Below the pieces are notes generated by a model. That model was given only the letters and a program-made list of their open reading frames with translations, ran no database searches and was not told the origin of the DNA. Of a stretch of 64,000 bases of DNA, positions 37,096-49,639 are shown piece by piece (the stretch's first letter is position 1; every line of letters begins with the position of its first letter). Both the position numbers and the translations under genes were made by a program. Source of the stretch: Microvelia longipes (Eukaryota; Arthropoda; Insecta; Hemiptera; Veliidae); assembly GCA_018340805.1 (NCBI GenBank), contig JACMZG010000008.1:53194404-53258403 (forward strand), in the 5' to 3' direction.

Positions 37096-37127
37096 CAAAA
37101 TTCGCGATACTTTTTGAACACACCTCG
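37096..37127 (-). repeat. Mariner right terminal inverted repeat
   Basis: This 32-bp TIR is identical in reverse complement to 36188-36219. TA follows it. Confidence 0.95.
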
Positions 37128-37699
37128 TACTTACATATTAACTTGGCTTATATTAATATAAACTCTGCTACTTTCTTGGACATATATTCATATATCCATA
37201 TTCGCTTTTTTGGACATATATTCGCGCCAAGAATAGAAACACAAGAATTTCTCTTGATTTTTCGTTGGTTTAGATGGAGCTAGCCGAGGAATCCAAAAGG
37301 TTTAAACATAGGGTTCAAATATCCAGAGGCAAAGCCGAGGGGTTTATGGATTTGGTTCATAAGACGATGCAAAAAAACTTTATGGTTTAATAAAGTTGTT
37401 TCCTTAAAGCTTAACTTCATCTTTAATCCCAAGATGAAGCCGAAGAAATATAAATGCAGCAAGAGTATGATGGCTGTTTTGTCTCAAAATAAGTACAAGA
37501 CATTTCCTCATAGAAAAGAAAAATACTTAGTACAAGTAGTTTGTCAAAGTTTCTTAATTTTTTTAGAGTATTATAGTTTCTTCCATAAACTCCTTTTTCA
37601 AATACTAAAGTAATCTTTAAGTATCTTGTAGTCTCCAAAGAGTCGACGACAAAAGAAAAAGAACTAGCTCAGAGTTGAGCAAGTTAACTACTATTTTTA

Positions 37700-37970
37700 C
37701 TTTCCCTTATTATACCGTAGGTATTCCGAAAAATCCAAAACCGGGACGTCACCGGAATTATCCCTTTTAGGAGTTTTTAAGGTCTCCAGATTGGTTTTTG
37801 CAAAGTTGTCTGACTGTGTGTGTGTGTCTGTTATTATCGTAGCTCCTAGTGTATTTATGCTAGAGAGTTGAAACTTTGTGCAAAATCAGTTTACCACTAT
37901 AGTTGTGCTATTCGAAAAATGATTTTTATGACGTCATTAACCCGCAATAATGACTCAAAAATTTTCGATT
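37700..37970 (+). repeat. Family A copy, reference
   Basis: The blocks in order are TACCGTAGGTATTCCG, AAACCGGGACGTCACCGGAA, TTTTAGGAGTTTTTAAGGTC, TTGCAAAGTTGTCTGACTGT, a (TG)n run, GAGAGTTGAAACTTTG and GACGTCATTAACCCGCAATA then ATGACTC. It has no coding frame. It is not a family I can name. Confidence 0.75.
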
Positions 37971-38026
37971 ATCATGAAAATAAAATTTCTTTAAAACCTT
38001 AGCGTGTATGTTCGAATCCGCGTGTT

Positions 38027-38049
38027 TATGTCATGTATTACATGACATA
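38027..38049. repeat. 23-bp near-perfect palindrome
   Basis: TATGTCATGTA and TACATGACATA are 11-bp arms around one T. They lie next to several TTGACATATATAT copies at 38050-38090. Confidence 0.75.
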
Positions 38050-38228
38050 TATTGACATATATATTATATTACATTTATTGACATATATATATTTTTACTT
38101 CCGCTGTAATTATCCAAGAGAGTGGAAACATTATTTTACTGAGTCATCAAAAATTTAAAAATATCGTGATTTAATGTACTAAATTTTATTTTGATGCCGG
38201 TCGTAATTTTTAAAAATATATACTTTTG

Positions 38229-38392
38229 ATATAATTGATGATGGAACACTAGTGAGACATAAAAACAATTACTCTAGTTTACTTCATATTCTAACTATAT
38301 TTCGTATCTACCCTCGATAGATATAAGCGTAGAATATGAAGAAAACTGGTCATTTTTTTAATGTCTCATTAATGCCCCGTCATCAATTATAT
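38229..38392. repeat. Foldback, arms of about 75 bp, roughly 80% matched
   Basis: The left arm (about 38229-38303) and right arm (about 38318-38392) share ATATAATTGATGA, TGAGACAT and CTTCATATTCTA in inverted order. The gap between them is short. The foldback sits between two family A copies (37700-37970 and 38630-38745). Confidence 0.75.
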
Positions 38393-38629
38393 TGCAATCA
38401 TGGAGACTGCATGGAACACGAAAATTTTAATATACTTTTGAATTCTCAAACAATTATAGACTATAATTTATATTTTTTTTGCTGTTTTTTTAACATGAAT
38501 CATTAGGTTTAATTTAGGTTTAAAGGGAAAAGTTTAACAAATTGCTCCAAATTGGAAAAATACATAGGGAATCTTGAAATTTTACCTTTTTAAGTTTCGT
38601 CTCCTCCCTTAGTTTCATATGTTTTTTTC

Positions 38630-38745
38630 TATTTTTACTTTTCCTCATTTCTACCGTAGGTATATAGGAAAAGTATTGTGTTTGAAAAAAAAACCCGAAA
38701 CCGGGATGTCACCGGATTTATCCATTTTAGGATAAATCCGAGTAC
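38630..38745 (+). repeat. Family A 5' fragment
   Basis: ACCGTAGGTATATAGGAAAA then GTATTGTGTTTG, AAACCGGGATGTCACCGGAT and TTATCCATTTTAGGA match the reference copy. Confidence 0.75.
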
Positions 38746-39414
38746 TCCGAATCTAATATTTAGCATTGCACTTTTAATCAGATGGATTTACATTCTTACA
38801 TGGCTCCCTAATTTATCGCGTCATTCTTTTATATCCGATCCTTGGATCAAATTTTGACATCCAAGTAATATTTCATGTGATTAGTCAATCCATTTTACAG
38901 AAAAGTATTTTCTAAAGTTTCAACAGGTCTTGAAAACTTGTAAAAAATAATAACTTGTTGCTGCATCAACACGATGGTGTGTGGAGAGAGTTAGTGTGGT
39001 GTGGGTGGGACAGTATAAGAGCAAAAGGAAGCAAGGCCTATTCATTAGTTGAAAGAGTTGATGTTTGCTGTTACGAAGCATCTAAGATAGCGTGAGCTCA
39101 CTTATAACCCTTGTAATGCATGTTCTCGCCCTGCGTGTCTAGCTATAACATTTTTCTTACGATCTTCTTTTATATCCTATATACACCATTAACTTTATGG
39201 AGTTACTTAAAAATTTACTCAATTAATACCTGATTAGAAAAGTACATTTTAATTATATCCGTTGACATATCTTTGTTCTTGTCGAGATCTCATATTATGA
39301 TAGCAGTATAACGATGTAAAATAACAATAAAATACTAGTTACAATAAAAATTTTAAATTATATTACCCTATCAGGGGTCATAAATGTTAATTATGACAGT
39401 TTTTTATTCATAAA

Positions 39415-39490
39415 AAAGATTGGGTACGTGGTGTCTCGGATATTTTCCTCGTGAACACAATACTTTTTCTATATACTACTACTACTACTA
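39415..39490 (-). repeat. Family A fragment ending in a (TAC)n run
   Basis: GGTGTCTCGGATATTTTCCT then CGTGAACACAATACTTTTTC match family A in reverse. The end runs into TACTACTACTACTACTAC. Confidence 0.5.
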
Positions 39491-39904
39491 CTATCTACCA
39501 AACAGGTAAAGAAAATTAATAATTATTGATTTTGTCATAATATATAACATGAAAAACACTGGGCTCATAAATATATGTCTTTTTTTAGATTACAATTTGC
39601 ACAATTGTAAATTTATAGTGCGTTATGGTAAAACAGCAGGGGGAAAAATGCCACAACCTCACAACTGTCATTTTCATGAAATAATGTTTAGCTAAAAATG
39701 TTATGAGAGGGAATTTAATTAATAGAGGACATAGAGGTATTATTACTAAAGGTGTCCTATTAGTTACAGTTTTAAAAATTGAAAAAGCAAGCTGATCACC
39801 TTCGACTGTCAATATAATCATATTAACACAACAAAATTAAGGTAGCTTATATCTTAAAATGTTTAAATTACAAGCAGACGGCAATGTATTGTAACATTAT
39901 CTTA

Positions 39905-40022
39905 CTCTTAGAAGAGGTTTCAATGAGGTTATACAGAGGCTCTAAGAGTCCCAAAAGACACTTCAAGCATCTCAGTGAATTGAGAAAGTGTATGTCCCTG
40001 CTAGAAATATATCTCTATGGTA
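39905..40022 (+). repeat. Family E related single copy
   Basis: TTTCAATGAGGTTATACAGA, followed by GGCTCTAAGAG, a CCC-AAAAGA segment and AATATATCTCTA, matches 21232-21330 in the same order with substitutions. Confidence 0.6.
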
Positions 40023-40414
40023 TTATTAAATATTCACTCAGTTTTAGCTGACTATTTGATTCCGCGCGGAAGAGTATCTTTAGAATAAACTACATTCATA
40101 ATAATGTAACCTAATTGTAACTATTACGCTATATTTTAAATAATTTAATTAGTTCTTACAAAATATTTTGTAAAACCTTTTAAGGAAGTTTCTCTTTTAG
40201 TTTAATTTTTATTATATGCATTGTTCATTCTCACACAGAAACAACCGAGGACAGTGTTTTCTTACTAAAAATATTAAATTAATCCTTTTCATAATGCTCC
40301 TAATATTTTAAATCCTTAATCGCTACGCCTGAAATATTAAAGGTAGATGTTGCGGTTGCTAAATTTAATACATAACAAGCATATACATTTATGCGACTGA
40401 AAATATGTATTAAA

Positions 40415-40416
<2 letters not shown>

Positions 40417-40454
<38 letters not shown>

Positions 40455-40455
40455 C
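40417..40455. repeat. (TA)n microsatellite
   Basis: About 35 bp of TA repeats. Confidence 0.9.
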
Positions 40456-40991
40456 ACATATTACTGACAAAAATATTAATAGGTGCTAAAAAGGCTGTAT
40501 CGTCTCTTCTATAATAGTATTATTTAAGTTTCCTTCTTTTTTGCCAGATATATAAAAGGAACAGGATATATTAAATAATAAACAAGCCCGTTGGAGAATA
40601 TAAGAAATAAAGTTTAATGAAAGTTCATAAAAAAGAGTTAACACCCCCAGACTCTAACCACTGCCTAAACCAGCCCATTATATTACTTCTTGCAAGAACC
40701 TCAAGGCAGAAAGTTTAAACTAGCAAAAAAGAACTTAACCTTTTTCATTCCTGCTTTCAAACTTTTCCGTTAAAAAATGTATTATACGGTTCCTTTTTTA
40801 AATTGTAGGATCCTATTAGTATAAAATATTTATTTTAGACACTAAATTTAATTTTAGCTTAAATAAACTTCAGGTTAAAAAGACAAGATTTTTCTTACTT
40901 TCCAGTCAGAAAGTGACAACAATATCATTTAAAAACGTTCAATGTTCCTGGATCATTACATTCTAAGAACTTTAATTTTCATCAGAAAATT

Positions 40992-40993
<2 letters not shown>

Positions 40994-41050
<57 letters not shown>
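40994..41050. repeat. (TA)n microsatellite
   Basis: About 57 bp of pure TA repeats. Confidence 0.95.
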
Positions 41051-41052
<2 letters not shown>

Positions 41053-41924
41053 ATAATTTTGTGAGTAAACAGAAATTGAACTGGAAAGAAAATGTTTGTA
41101 AACGAATTTCTAAGAAGCCATTCGCTAATAAGCTAGCTACAAGTGAATGAAGTTAAATAAAATACGATTAAGGAAAAGTCTTCTGTGGGAAGAGATAGAA
41201 AGTGTTATTTTAAATTAGAAGGGAAAGAAAAACAAAATAAACAGCATCTAGATAATAAAAGATTTTATTGTCTTTAACAAATTGTGTTTTTATCACTTGA
41301 GATTTGTCTGATGTAAAATAGCATTTCTATAGCGACAAATACTATTATTCTTTATTTTACGTAATTGCATTGCTTCCCTGTCTTGTACGAGAAGAAGAAG
41401 AATTGTCATATGTAAATGCAAAGTTACGTTTTTCCTCAATGACAACTCTTTAGCGCCTAGATCTCAAAAACAGTAAAATATTTAATTCATCTTTAATGTA
41501 TGAACAATCGTGTGTAGTTCACAGGATCTTGGAATGTAAGAGAATTTTCTTTTTTTATATATTCTAAACGTTTTAAATTTTCTTTTTATAAAATTCTAAA
41601 CGTCATTAAGATATTTTTATCTACATACGAAACATTCTAACCGAGTCAAAGGATACTCAGTTGCATAAAAGACATAATAATACAGAACATATTGTAGTTC
41701 TTTATGTTTTACTATTTGATAGATAATTGGTTTAAAATATCAGGTCTCGGCAACATTGAACTTTCGCATTACTTAAATCTCGTATTTGCCCATAGCTTAA
41801 GGTGGTATTGCATCGCAGATTGCAGAATAAAACAAAGTCTAGGAGTCATCAGCAAGACCTTATGTCAATTTTTCGTTTAATTTTACGCACTAAACCAACC
41901 AATTTGAAACGAATGATTATCGTT

Positions 41925-41990
41925 ACGTCTGGGTTTTGAAATTTTTGGGACGAACACAATAAAACAATACCTATGATTGTAGGTGAGGAA
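41925..41990 (-). repeat. Family A fragment
   Basis: GTTTTGAAATTTTTGGGACG then AACACAATAAAACAATACC and GTAGGTGAGGAAA resemble the family A 5' block in reverse. Confidence 0.35.
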
Positions 41991-43096
41991 ATATAAAAAC
42001 AATTGTTATATTACCTTCTCTCTAGATTTATTTTTCACTGTCTAAAGACTAAAGATTGATTTAAAATTAAGGAGAATAATGTGAAAACAAAGATCTCTGG
42101 CAGAAAGCTAGCTAGTAATAAGAAACTAAACGACAATTCAATAAGATTAGAGTAAAACAAAAGATGAAAATAAATGTGTATAAGGTCTCTACACTCAAGT
42201 GTTAGTAGAATGACACAATGGATAACGTCGAAGGTAATTCTAGAGAAACCTTTCAGGGCGATTTTCCAATGTTAAGAAAATAAACTTAAATGCTACCTTA
42301 AGGAAAGATTTTTCCTTCAATATAAACTGGTTCAAGCCTAAAAAAGTTTGAGTGTTTCAAAAACAACTAAATCTACTTTTAAGATCCTGAGAGATTTTGA
42401 CGGTAGGATGTGAATAAAAATAGTCTAAGTTATTTTAAAGATATAATGTCAAGGAAAAAAAGAATAAGAGTTTATCAAGATGATTTTAGTTATGGTAGTT
42501 GGAAAAGCAGTGTCATTGTCAGTTTCCCAACTCTTCCATTTCTCTGCTCCTATTATACCCATCACCCCTGTCACCACTCAGCGCTCCTAAAACTTGGTCC
42601 TAACTATATCAAGATTTATATAACAACTAATATATAACATTAGTTCAGAAAATCGTAGTTAACTTTTTCTTTTATTACAAGAAATGTCATTTAGTTCGTC
42701 TTTAACTCGTTCGTATAACTTTAGGTGGTATTGTTGCTACGATTTACCTCAGAATTATTAGTTAACTCAATGTCTAAGGTTTTATAACTTAAAGCTAATT
42801 AAATTAATACTATAATAATAATAAAATAACTATTCAAGAATACGTCATAAAAACTTGGAATTATAAGAAGTATATTGTCAAGGAAGACGTTACTGACAAA
42901 TGTAGAAAATGCCATTTAGCACAGAAAACCATCTAACACATCACTTCTGCTTGAAAATCGTCAGTCAAACTACCTGCATCGACTCAAACAAATCTCCAAC
43001 ATTATCCACCAATACTTAGCTATAAAATATAAATTACTAGACTACAAAGTGCCCTATCATAAATACAAGCCTGAAAAGTTTTAGATAGTAATATTT

Positions 43097-43124
43097 ATGG
43101 TGTAATATTTATATATTACACCAT
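43097..43124. repeat. Hairpin, 12-bp perfect arms
   Basis: ATGGTGTAATAT (43097-43108) and ATATTACACCAT (43113-43124) flank a 4-base loop. Confidence 0.7.
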
Positions 43125-43299
43125 ATCATTTATATCATAAGTAATTATTAATTTTTATGATAGCAAAAAAAGTGTAGTGTTAGACTCTAAAACATACTTT
43201 TACTGCCTAACTTCTAGGCGGTAGAACTGGACCTATTTTTAAGAGAACTAGTCTGATTTTGTGGCAAGTTATATCCCTCTTGTGTGAACACAAAAGTCA

Positions 43300-43440
43300 T
43301 GGGAAACACAAACACACATGACACACAACATGATAAAACCCACTCTAAACGCATAAATGTGCCTTAAACGGATAATTATGGTGAAATCTAGATTTCAGAA
43401 ATTTATGGCAATTACGTACTTACCTTTATATCTACTAGTA
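43300..43440 (-). repeat. Family A copy, diverged
   Basis: AACACACATGACACACAACA, CCTTAAACGGATAATTATGG and TGAAATCTAGATTTCAG match family A in reverse. Confidence 0.5.
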
Positions 43441-44390
43441 GGAACAGTAAAAACATTTTTGTATATGAATTGTCTATAATGAATTAATACATTTATTTAA
43501 TGTGAAGTAAATTAAATGTATTTGACATAGTGCTTATACAGGTTAAAGTGGCTTGACAGACTTGATAGGAGGAAAACGAGTGATAATACTCCTTAACTTA
43601 TGCCTGTAAGTAAAATTTGTATGTATATTTTATTTTTTATATTTTATCATCCTAAAGAAATATCACTCGGCGGATTCCGTACCGAAATTTTTAGTTTATT
43701 TAAAAAATGTTTGTACAACCAAGTTTAAGAAACTCACTAATAAATGCATTTCCTTCTTTAGACTTGCAGTAAGTAATCGTAATAAACATTCAAGTTGTTA
43801 CATTAAGCAAAACAAGTTACTGAGCACACAATAGTTAAAACAAGATAACTATGCAGTACTAGAAGTAATTTAAACGATATATTTTCCAACTTTGCAAAAA
43901 TTAATTCATTTAAATAGAAATAGAGAGAAAGTAGTCTAAGTGAGATAACATGTTTTTGGTTGAAATTTGCGTAATTTGTTTTTCTTTTGCTTCAAGTGGA
44001 TGGTTAGAGTTGTTTTCAGTGTTTCTCATAGAAAGCTTTATAAGTACTACATTCATGCACGGTTAAAGACTGAATATGTACAAGTTGATGCAAATAAACC
44101 CCTATACTTGTATCTTTCAAGATAGAGTTTATTACTCTAGATATTTAACATACTTCTCGCTTAAGTCCAAGTTTAGAAATTCTTGTAAGCAAGTTTCCTA
44201 CACATGGTGTCATCTTTATGCTTAATATTCTCTCTTAAAACTTTGTCCTTTAAAGATTCTAGATATATTACTTTTACTTAGAAAACACTTTATATTAAAT
44301 TAAAAATTTTTTGAGTTAAGAACTTTGGTTTTACCCGTTACTTTGGATATTTTTTGCATGAAATTTGCTCCCCTAAATTTTTAATGAGAT
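43441..44390. other. No gene recognised
   Basis: AT-rich DNA without a supported feature. Confidence 0.45.
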
Positions 44391-44394
44391 GAAA

Positions 44395-44650
44395 ACACTA
44401 TAAATAAATGCCAGTTTCAGGGTCATCTGGGTAATCTTCTATGGGTTGCATTTTCTATGCTCTATTTTAATTACTTAAAATTATTACTTAAAGTAATAAT
44501 TTTTAATCGTTTATTTGAAGTATTATTTAAAATACACGATTTTTATAATCATATACTATTTATATAAAAATAAAAGCTAGCCCGAATTCCAAACCCCGAT
44601 TGGGGACTAAAAGTGTCCAAATCGAGTGCTTATACAATCGCAGGCCACGG
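44395..44650 (-). repeat. tRNA-derived SINE-like copy, diverged
   Basis: On the minus strand CCGTGGCCTGCGATTGTATA then AGCACTCGATTT is tRNA-like and matches the 30483-30541 head. The B-box region is decayed to CGGGGTTTGGAATTC. Both copies may end near a shared ATGCCAGTTT block at their low-coordinate side. Confidence 0.45.
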
Positions 44651-44659
44651 AGCCAGACG

Positions 44660-47325
44660 GGACTATGTTTGAGATAGAAACTCTATAATTTCAAAATATG
44701 ACACTCACTTTTTATCAAATTATCACGATCTTAAAATCATTCTTCGGTTTGGTTAGTGATCAAAACACACAACGTATTGTTCCATTACTGCAAGCAATAA
44801 AATTGAGTTCTACTGCGCTGTTTTATGAGTCCGAATTCCGGCTGTAAATTTTCTACTTTACAGTCTTAAAAAAGGTCAATAAACATTATTGGTAAGGCGA
44901 TGATAACATTTTTTACATCCGCCGGGAGTAAAATTTTACTTTAAGCCGCTACGCAAATGGGTAATTAAAGTAATTTTTTTTTATTGGTCCCCCCTCTTTC
45001 CAAAAATAGTTAGTGCATGCAACATGGCTGTAAAGAGATTGCGTTGCTTTGGAAACTAATTACAAATTTGCGCAGCTATAAAATCTCACTCTACATTGAC
45101 AGTACACAATCTACAATAAAATAACTACATAATATACCTTAATAATAATTTGCATAATAAACCTCGTTTTTTCCTTATTTGATAAAAGTTTACCTAAAAT
45201 TTCTTAGAAACATTTACTTAAATTTAATCAAAATGAGTGCTGGGATTATCAGAATGTATTTATCTTGTAAAGCAGACAAGCATTCAGAGAAGCAAATATG
45301 TTCATTAGCTTAATGTTTAACACATAATCACGTTCCGGGATCTGTTTAAACTTGGTATTCGTTTTACCTCAGTAAACATTTCATTACGATGGAAAATATT
45401 ACCTCTATTTTACGGATAAAAAAATTAATTAAAAAAATTTGATTGTAGTGTCTCATTTATAATTAATGATTGATTTTGTTTTAAATACAAGTATTTTTGG
45501 TATGAGATTTCATACCGAAAATTCTATAGATTTGATTAAGGAAATTAAAAATTAATTATTTATTATTTTTTTCAAATAAAATTGTTTTATTGAGGTATAA
45601 TCACACGTAGTACTGTAACAAACAAAAACTAAATTTAAATACATAGTTTAATTTTAAAGTTTACTAATTTCAATGTTCCTGGATAAAAGCGACTATTTTA
45701 AGATAGAGGCAGCTGATAAACTTTAATAATAGATACTTTTGTTCGTACAAATCACTTTGAAAAACTATACATTAATTATTAGGTTTACATTCTTATTAGG
45801 TGAACTACGTCTAATCAGTTTAAAGTATGAAGTAGCAAAGCGAGCTCGACGTGGTTAGAATAAGCGTTGCAAATCCAATAAAGTAAGATGAAGTACTGAG
45901 GTATCCCGGACCCGTTATTTTAATTGCCTAGTAGTTTTCTAGATGGAAGCAAACCCATTGTAATATTTATATTACATTTGAAACGTCCATTACGTCAGTG
46001 TGTGGGCATGCCCTAGATTTAAATCAACATTCATAACTTCAACTATCTAACGAATATGGAAATTCTTAGAATTTTCAATTACTTAAATTAAGCGGGTTAA
46101 AAATTAACTAAGTCAAAAAAAATTATAATCTTATTTTACGTAGGATTATTTTTAACAAATCATACCGCGTACATTATGAATTCTAGTGAAACTTAATTCC
46201 ATTACTACGTAATAAGTGTTAATGTGAGTATATTACTAGCTGATATGAGAGTAACATAGAGGCAAGTGTGACGTTGACTGATAACTCTGCCACAACATAA
46301 TGACCTTTCTGCTTCCTTGCGTGATCGTTAATCCTTATAATAAAATGCTCATATTAAAAATATAATAAAACCATCTGTAAAGGTCTATTATAAACTTTTA
46401 ATGTTCTATTGGTGAAATTTAACCTTAAACAAAGTTAATGTTTTAGCAGATAAATCTATTTTAAAAAATTTGATGACACTGTAAAAACATTAAAGTTGTT
46501 TAGTTTAGTCTTGTCAAATAAAGGTCAATTTATCAATCAAATATTGTTGACGTTTATCAACATCAACATGCAATTTTCCTGTCACTATTAAATATACCAT
46601 CAAATATAGTAGCAAACCTCTTCTCTAAGAAATTATTTAACTAACTAAACTATAATCAGCTTTCACAACCTAAATGTGATCAGTGCTACTGAGATCTTAG
46701 GATGCTTAGATTTAAATTGTGTTATGATGACGTAGACTATTTAGACTGGTTAAAAATGTATGAATCTAATCAGATATAAGAAAAATTGATCAGTTATGTC
46801 CTTTAGTTGGTAGAAAACCCGTAATGCTCTAACTAGTTAAATACATTTTCTTAGTAACGATACTTTTATAATTATTAGGATAATTAATAAATCGTTTGGC
46901 GCTTATTATAAGTTTAAATTCATGATTCTAAAAATAAGTGGGAAAGTTATAAAGCTTATATTTGGTTAAAGTGCTTATATTTTGGGAGGTCAATGGATCA
47001 GAACCATGGTTCTTCTTTCAGTTTACATCAGGAAACTGATTACATTATTTTACATCAGTCAAATACAGAGGTATTATACCAGCATAGGCGTCTGCAGGAT
47101 TTTTTCTAAAGGGGCCAAAGCTGCCATGTTCAGTAAAAAATAGTGCTGCGGGTTTAGTTTTCAGCACCCTTTGACCAAAGTCAGCAAGCTTTTAACGTAT
47201 TTTTAACGTCATGCCCCTTTTAATGTATTTTATAATATACTTAAGCATTCTTGAGAGCGATGTGAGCCTCTTTTCCAACATTCTCGCATATATCTATAAC
47301 AATCTATGTATGCATGTACGAGATT
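44660..47325. other. No gene recognised
   Basis: AT-rich DNA. Apart from the family B fragment at 45828-45915, nothing is supported. Confidence 0.45.
45828..45915 (+). repeat. Family B fragment
   Basis: AAGCGTTGCAAATCCAATAA, AGATGAAGTACTGAGGTATC and CCGGACCC follow the order seen at 23205-23275. Confidence 0.45.
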
Positions 47326-47329
47326 TTGT

Positions 47330-47485
47330 TCCTAGACGTTTCTATGGGACACGATATCATTCTAACGCTTTATCGAATTGAAATGAAACTTGGTACGAAA
47401 ATTGACCTTTTTTAATGTCCCGAACCCTATTTGTATGACATATGTGTGACGTTATTAACCCACAATAATGACTAAAGATTTTTTT
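47330..47485 (+). repeat. Family A 3'-half fragment
   Basis: TTGTTCCTAGACGTTTCTAT, ATGAAACTTGGTACGAAAAT and GACGTTATTAACCCACAATA then ATGAC match the 3' end of the reference copy. Confidence 0.55.
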
Positions 47486-48329
47486 ATGACAATTCTTTTA
47501 TATCATAACCATTTGTGAACGTTTTATTAAAAAAGGGTTCTTTTAGTATTTCTGTTTGATAATTTATTGCTTCTGTCTCTCTTAATTTTGCTTATTAAAT
47601 CAAATGAGGCATAAGTACATGCTTTTACTATTTGCGTTGCATGTAATACATTTTAAATACCACAGAACGCAGAGTGTTTTAAATCTGAAGTGAGCTATAT
47701 TTTTCTTTCACACGTTTTTTTATTGATGAAAAATAAAACAGAAATTAAGGTTTTTGGATGTCTCGATACAACTCGAAAAGTTAATATGTGATAGTTTCCA
47801 ATATATTACGTTAATCATTTATTTAAAAAAAGCACGAGGTTGTTACTTTTGTTTCTATTTTTCACCGCTTTGTTTGGCCGACCAGCGCCAGCAGTATATC
47901 AAAGGGAGAAGAAGAGGGAAGTTGGCCATTTTACTGTATAGGCTTTTATTATCTGTGGTCAAGATCCAAACAGACCCATTTTATTTTTCTATATAACTTT
48001 CACTCTCTTTTGTTTCTTGCATATTCCGTGTTCAGTTTCTGATGTAAATTTTAGAACCCACACATAAGTAATAATATAGTTCAAAATAGTTATGAGACAT
48101 TTTTCACCAAGAGATCAACCTCAGCGATTCTTATTACACGCCTCTATGAAGATATAAAGGCTTCGAATTTAAAATGCATACAAAGACATAATATGGCAAT
48201 AAAGAATTTAACAAAAAATACATCAGACACCTACAGGTGCAAGCATGTGTTTAACGCACCATGTAATCTTAAAAAGTTAAAGCGTAAGTGGTAACACCTG
48301 TCAGGTTAAAAGTTTAGTGTATGTGCTCC

Positions 48330-48930
48330 AGTGCAGGACTGTAACTGACTGTAATTGTTCATAGCATAGTACAATCTTCTAACAAAATTATATCAAGAAG
48401 TCAAAATTCAAGATATCCAAGACAACACAGAAAAAATCTCTCTTTTCATAAATAAAAAATATAAAAAAGACACTTAAATTCATGAATATAATTAACTATT
48501 TCTTTTAGCCTAAAAAAACTAGAGACCAAACAAACGTAAAAAAATAATATAAATTTTACACCCAAGACCCGCGTGTACGGTCAACCTGAATGAGGTTTTC
48601 TGTGGTTTCCCTCAATTTTACAGGCAAATGCCAGATTGATTAATCTAAAGTGAGTCCACACCCTGCATACGAAACCCTCTGTGACACTTCAGCTACATAT
48701 CTTTACAATAAAAACCGATTCAAAACACCATAAAAAATATCATCTTTTAAAAACCTGGAAAAAAAATAAAAATTAAATACCCACCTATAAAAACAATCAT
48801 AAAATAACATATAAAATTATCCTTTACCCAAACAAACCCCTTCGAACCCCAAAAAAATAAAATCCATACCACAAAAAAATATAAAGAGGCAACAAATTAC
48901 CCCAAATCAATAAATAAAATATGCCTCCGG
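48330..48930. other. Strand-skewed A/C-rich, G-poor segment
   Basis: The plus strand is almost devoid of G over long stretches, most clearly at 48720-48920. It is rich in A and C (CAAACAAACCCC, ACCCCAAAAAAATAAAATCC). The short insect repeat at 48561-48640 interrupts it. No coding frame is present. Confidence 0.6.
48561..48640 (-). repeat. Short conserved insect interspersed sequence (by recollection)
   Basis: On the minus strand: GGCATTTGCCTGTAAAATTG, then AGGGAAACCACAGAAAACCT, CATTCAGGTTGACCGTACAC and GCGGGTCTTGGG. I recall very similar strings (GGCATTTGCCTGG, GGAAACCACGGAAAACC, TTCAGGGCTGCCGACAG) from many insect assemblies. I cannot name the family. Confidence 0.4.
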
Positions 48931-49639
48931 TTTACACAAGATAAATATTATACAGTTTCCTAATATTAATGGATAAAATTGAACTTAACCAACATCACAT
49001 TTAAGTATTCAAAGTTTTCTCGAATTACTTGGCTATTACCGTACAAAGGCTTTTTAGCCATTTTGACTTAAACCTTTGTTGGACAAAGTTAATCTCATTC
49101 TTTGAAATTATTTTCATGGTTAATTACGTTAGTAAAATTACAACATCTAAAAAAAATCATCCCCTAGGATTTTTTATTTAAATAACTGATAACAGAAAAT
49201 AATTAGTATATTAATTTGATTTCTTTTTATCTTTCTTTATCTTTGTTTATTATAATACTATCTTCTGTAAGTGACAATTTTAACTTTTTATTTTCAAGTT
49301 TAAAAGTAATTAGTAGTCATTTTCCTGTCTACCTAATTTTCTGAAAATATAAGCTTGTTTTTCATCAATTTGGATTATAATGAAAAGGTTAAGACTTTAT
49401 TTGATCATGTTAACGCCTACAAGGAAAACTACATCTTTTGTAACTTTCCTTTATCATTTTTTTCTTTGATTTTTATCTTGCTAAAGTTTAACATCCCACA
49501 AAACCTTTTTGTGAAAAATAATATAACTTCATATTTTTTTTTCTTTTCTTTTCCTTTGAAATAAAAAAATGTACCAAAGAATTATTTCAACCTTAGCAAT
49601 ATTTATGACCAATTTACTGTTATTTTTATGCGACTATTA

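Larger units (their letters stand above)
36188..37127 (+). mobile_element. Mariner (Tc1/mariner, D34D) element, internally deleted
   Basis: The 940-bp element is bounded by 32-bp terminal inverted repeats that are identical to each other (36188-36219 and 37096-37127). They begin CGAGGTGTGTTC. TA dinucleotides flank both ends (36186-36187 and 37128-37129), as expected for mariner target-site duplication. Intact mariners are about 1.3 kb, so roughly 350 bp is missing. The interior keeps the N-terminal helix-turn-helix part and the C-terminal catalytic part of a transposase but lacks the middle. It cannot make an active enzyme and could only move if transposase came from elsewhere. The identical TIRs suggest modest age or selection for mobility in trans. 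Confidence 0.95.

Noticed and set aside
37300..37330. B-box-like GGGTTCAAATATCC
   Set aside because: There is no tRNA fold or A box around it, and a single short match in 64 kb is expected by chance.
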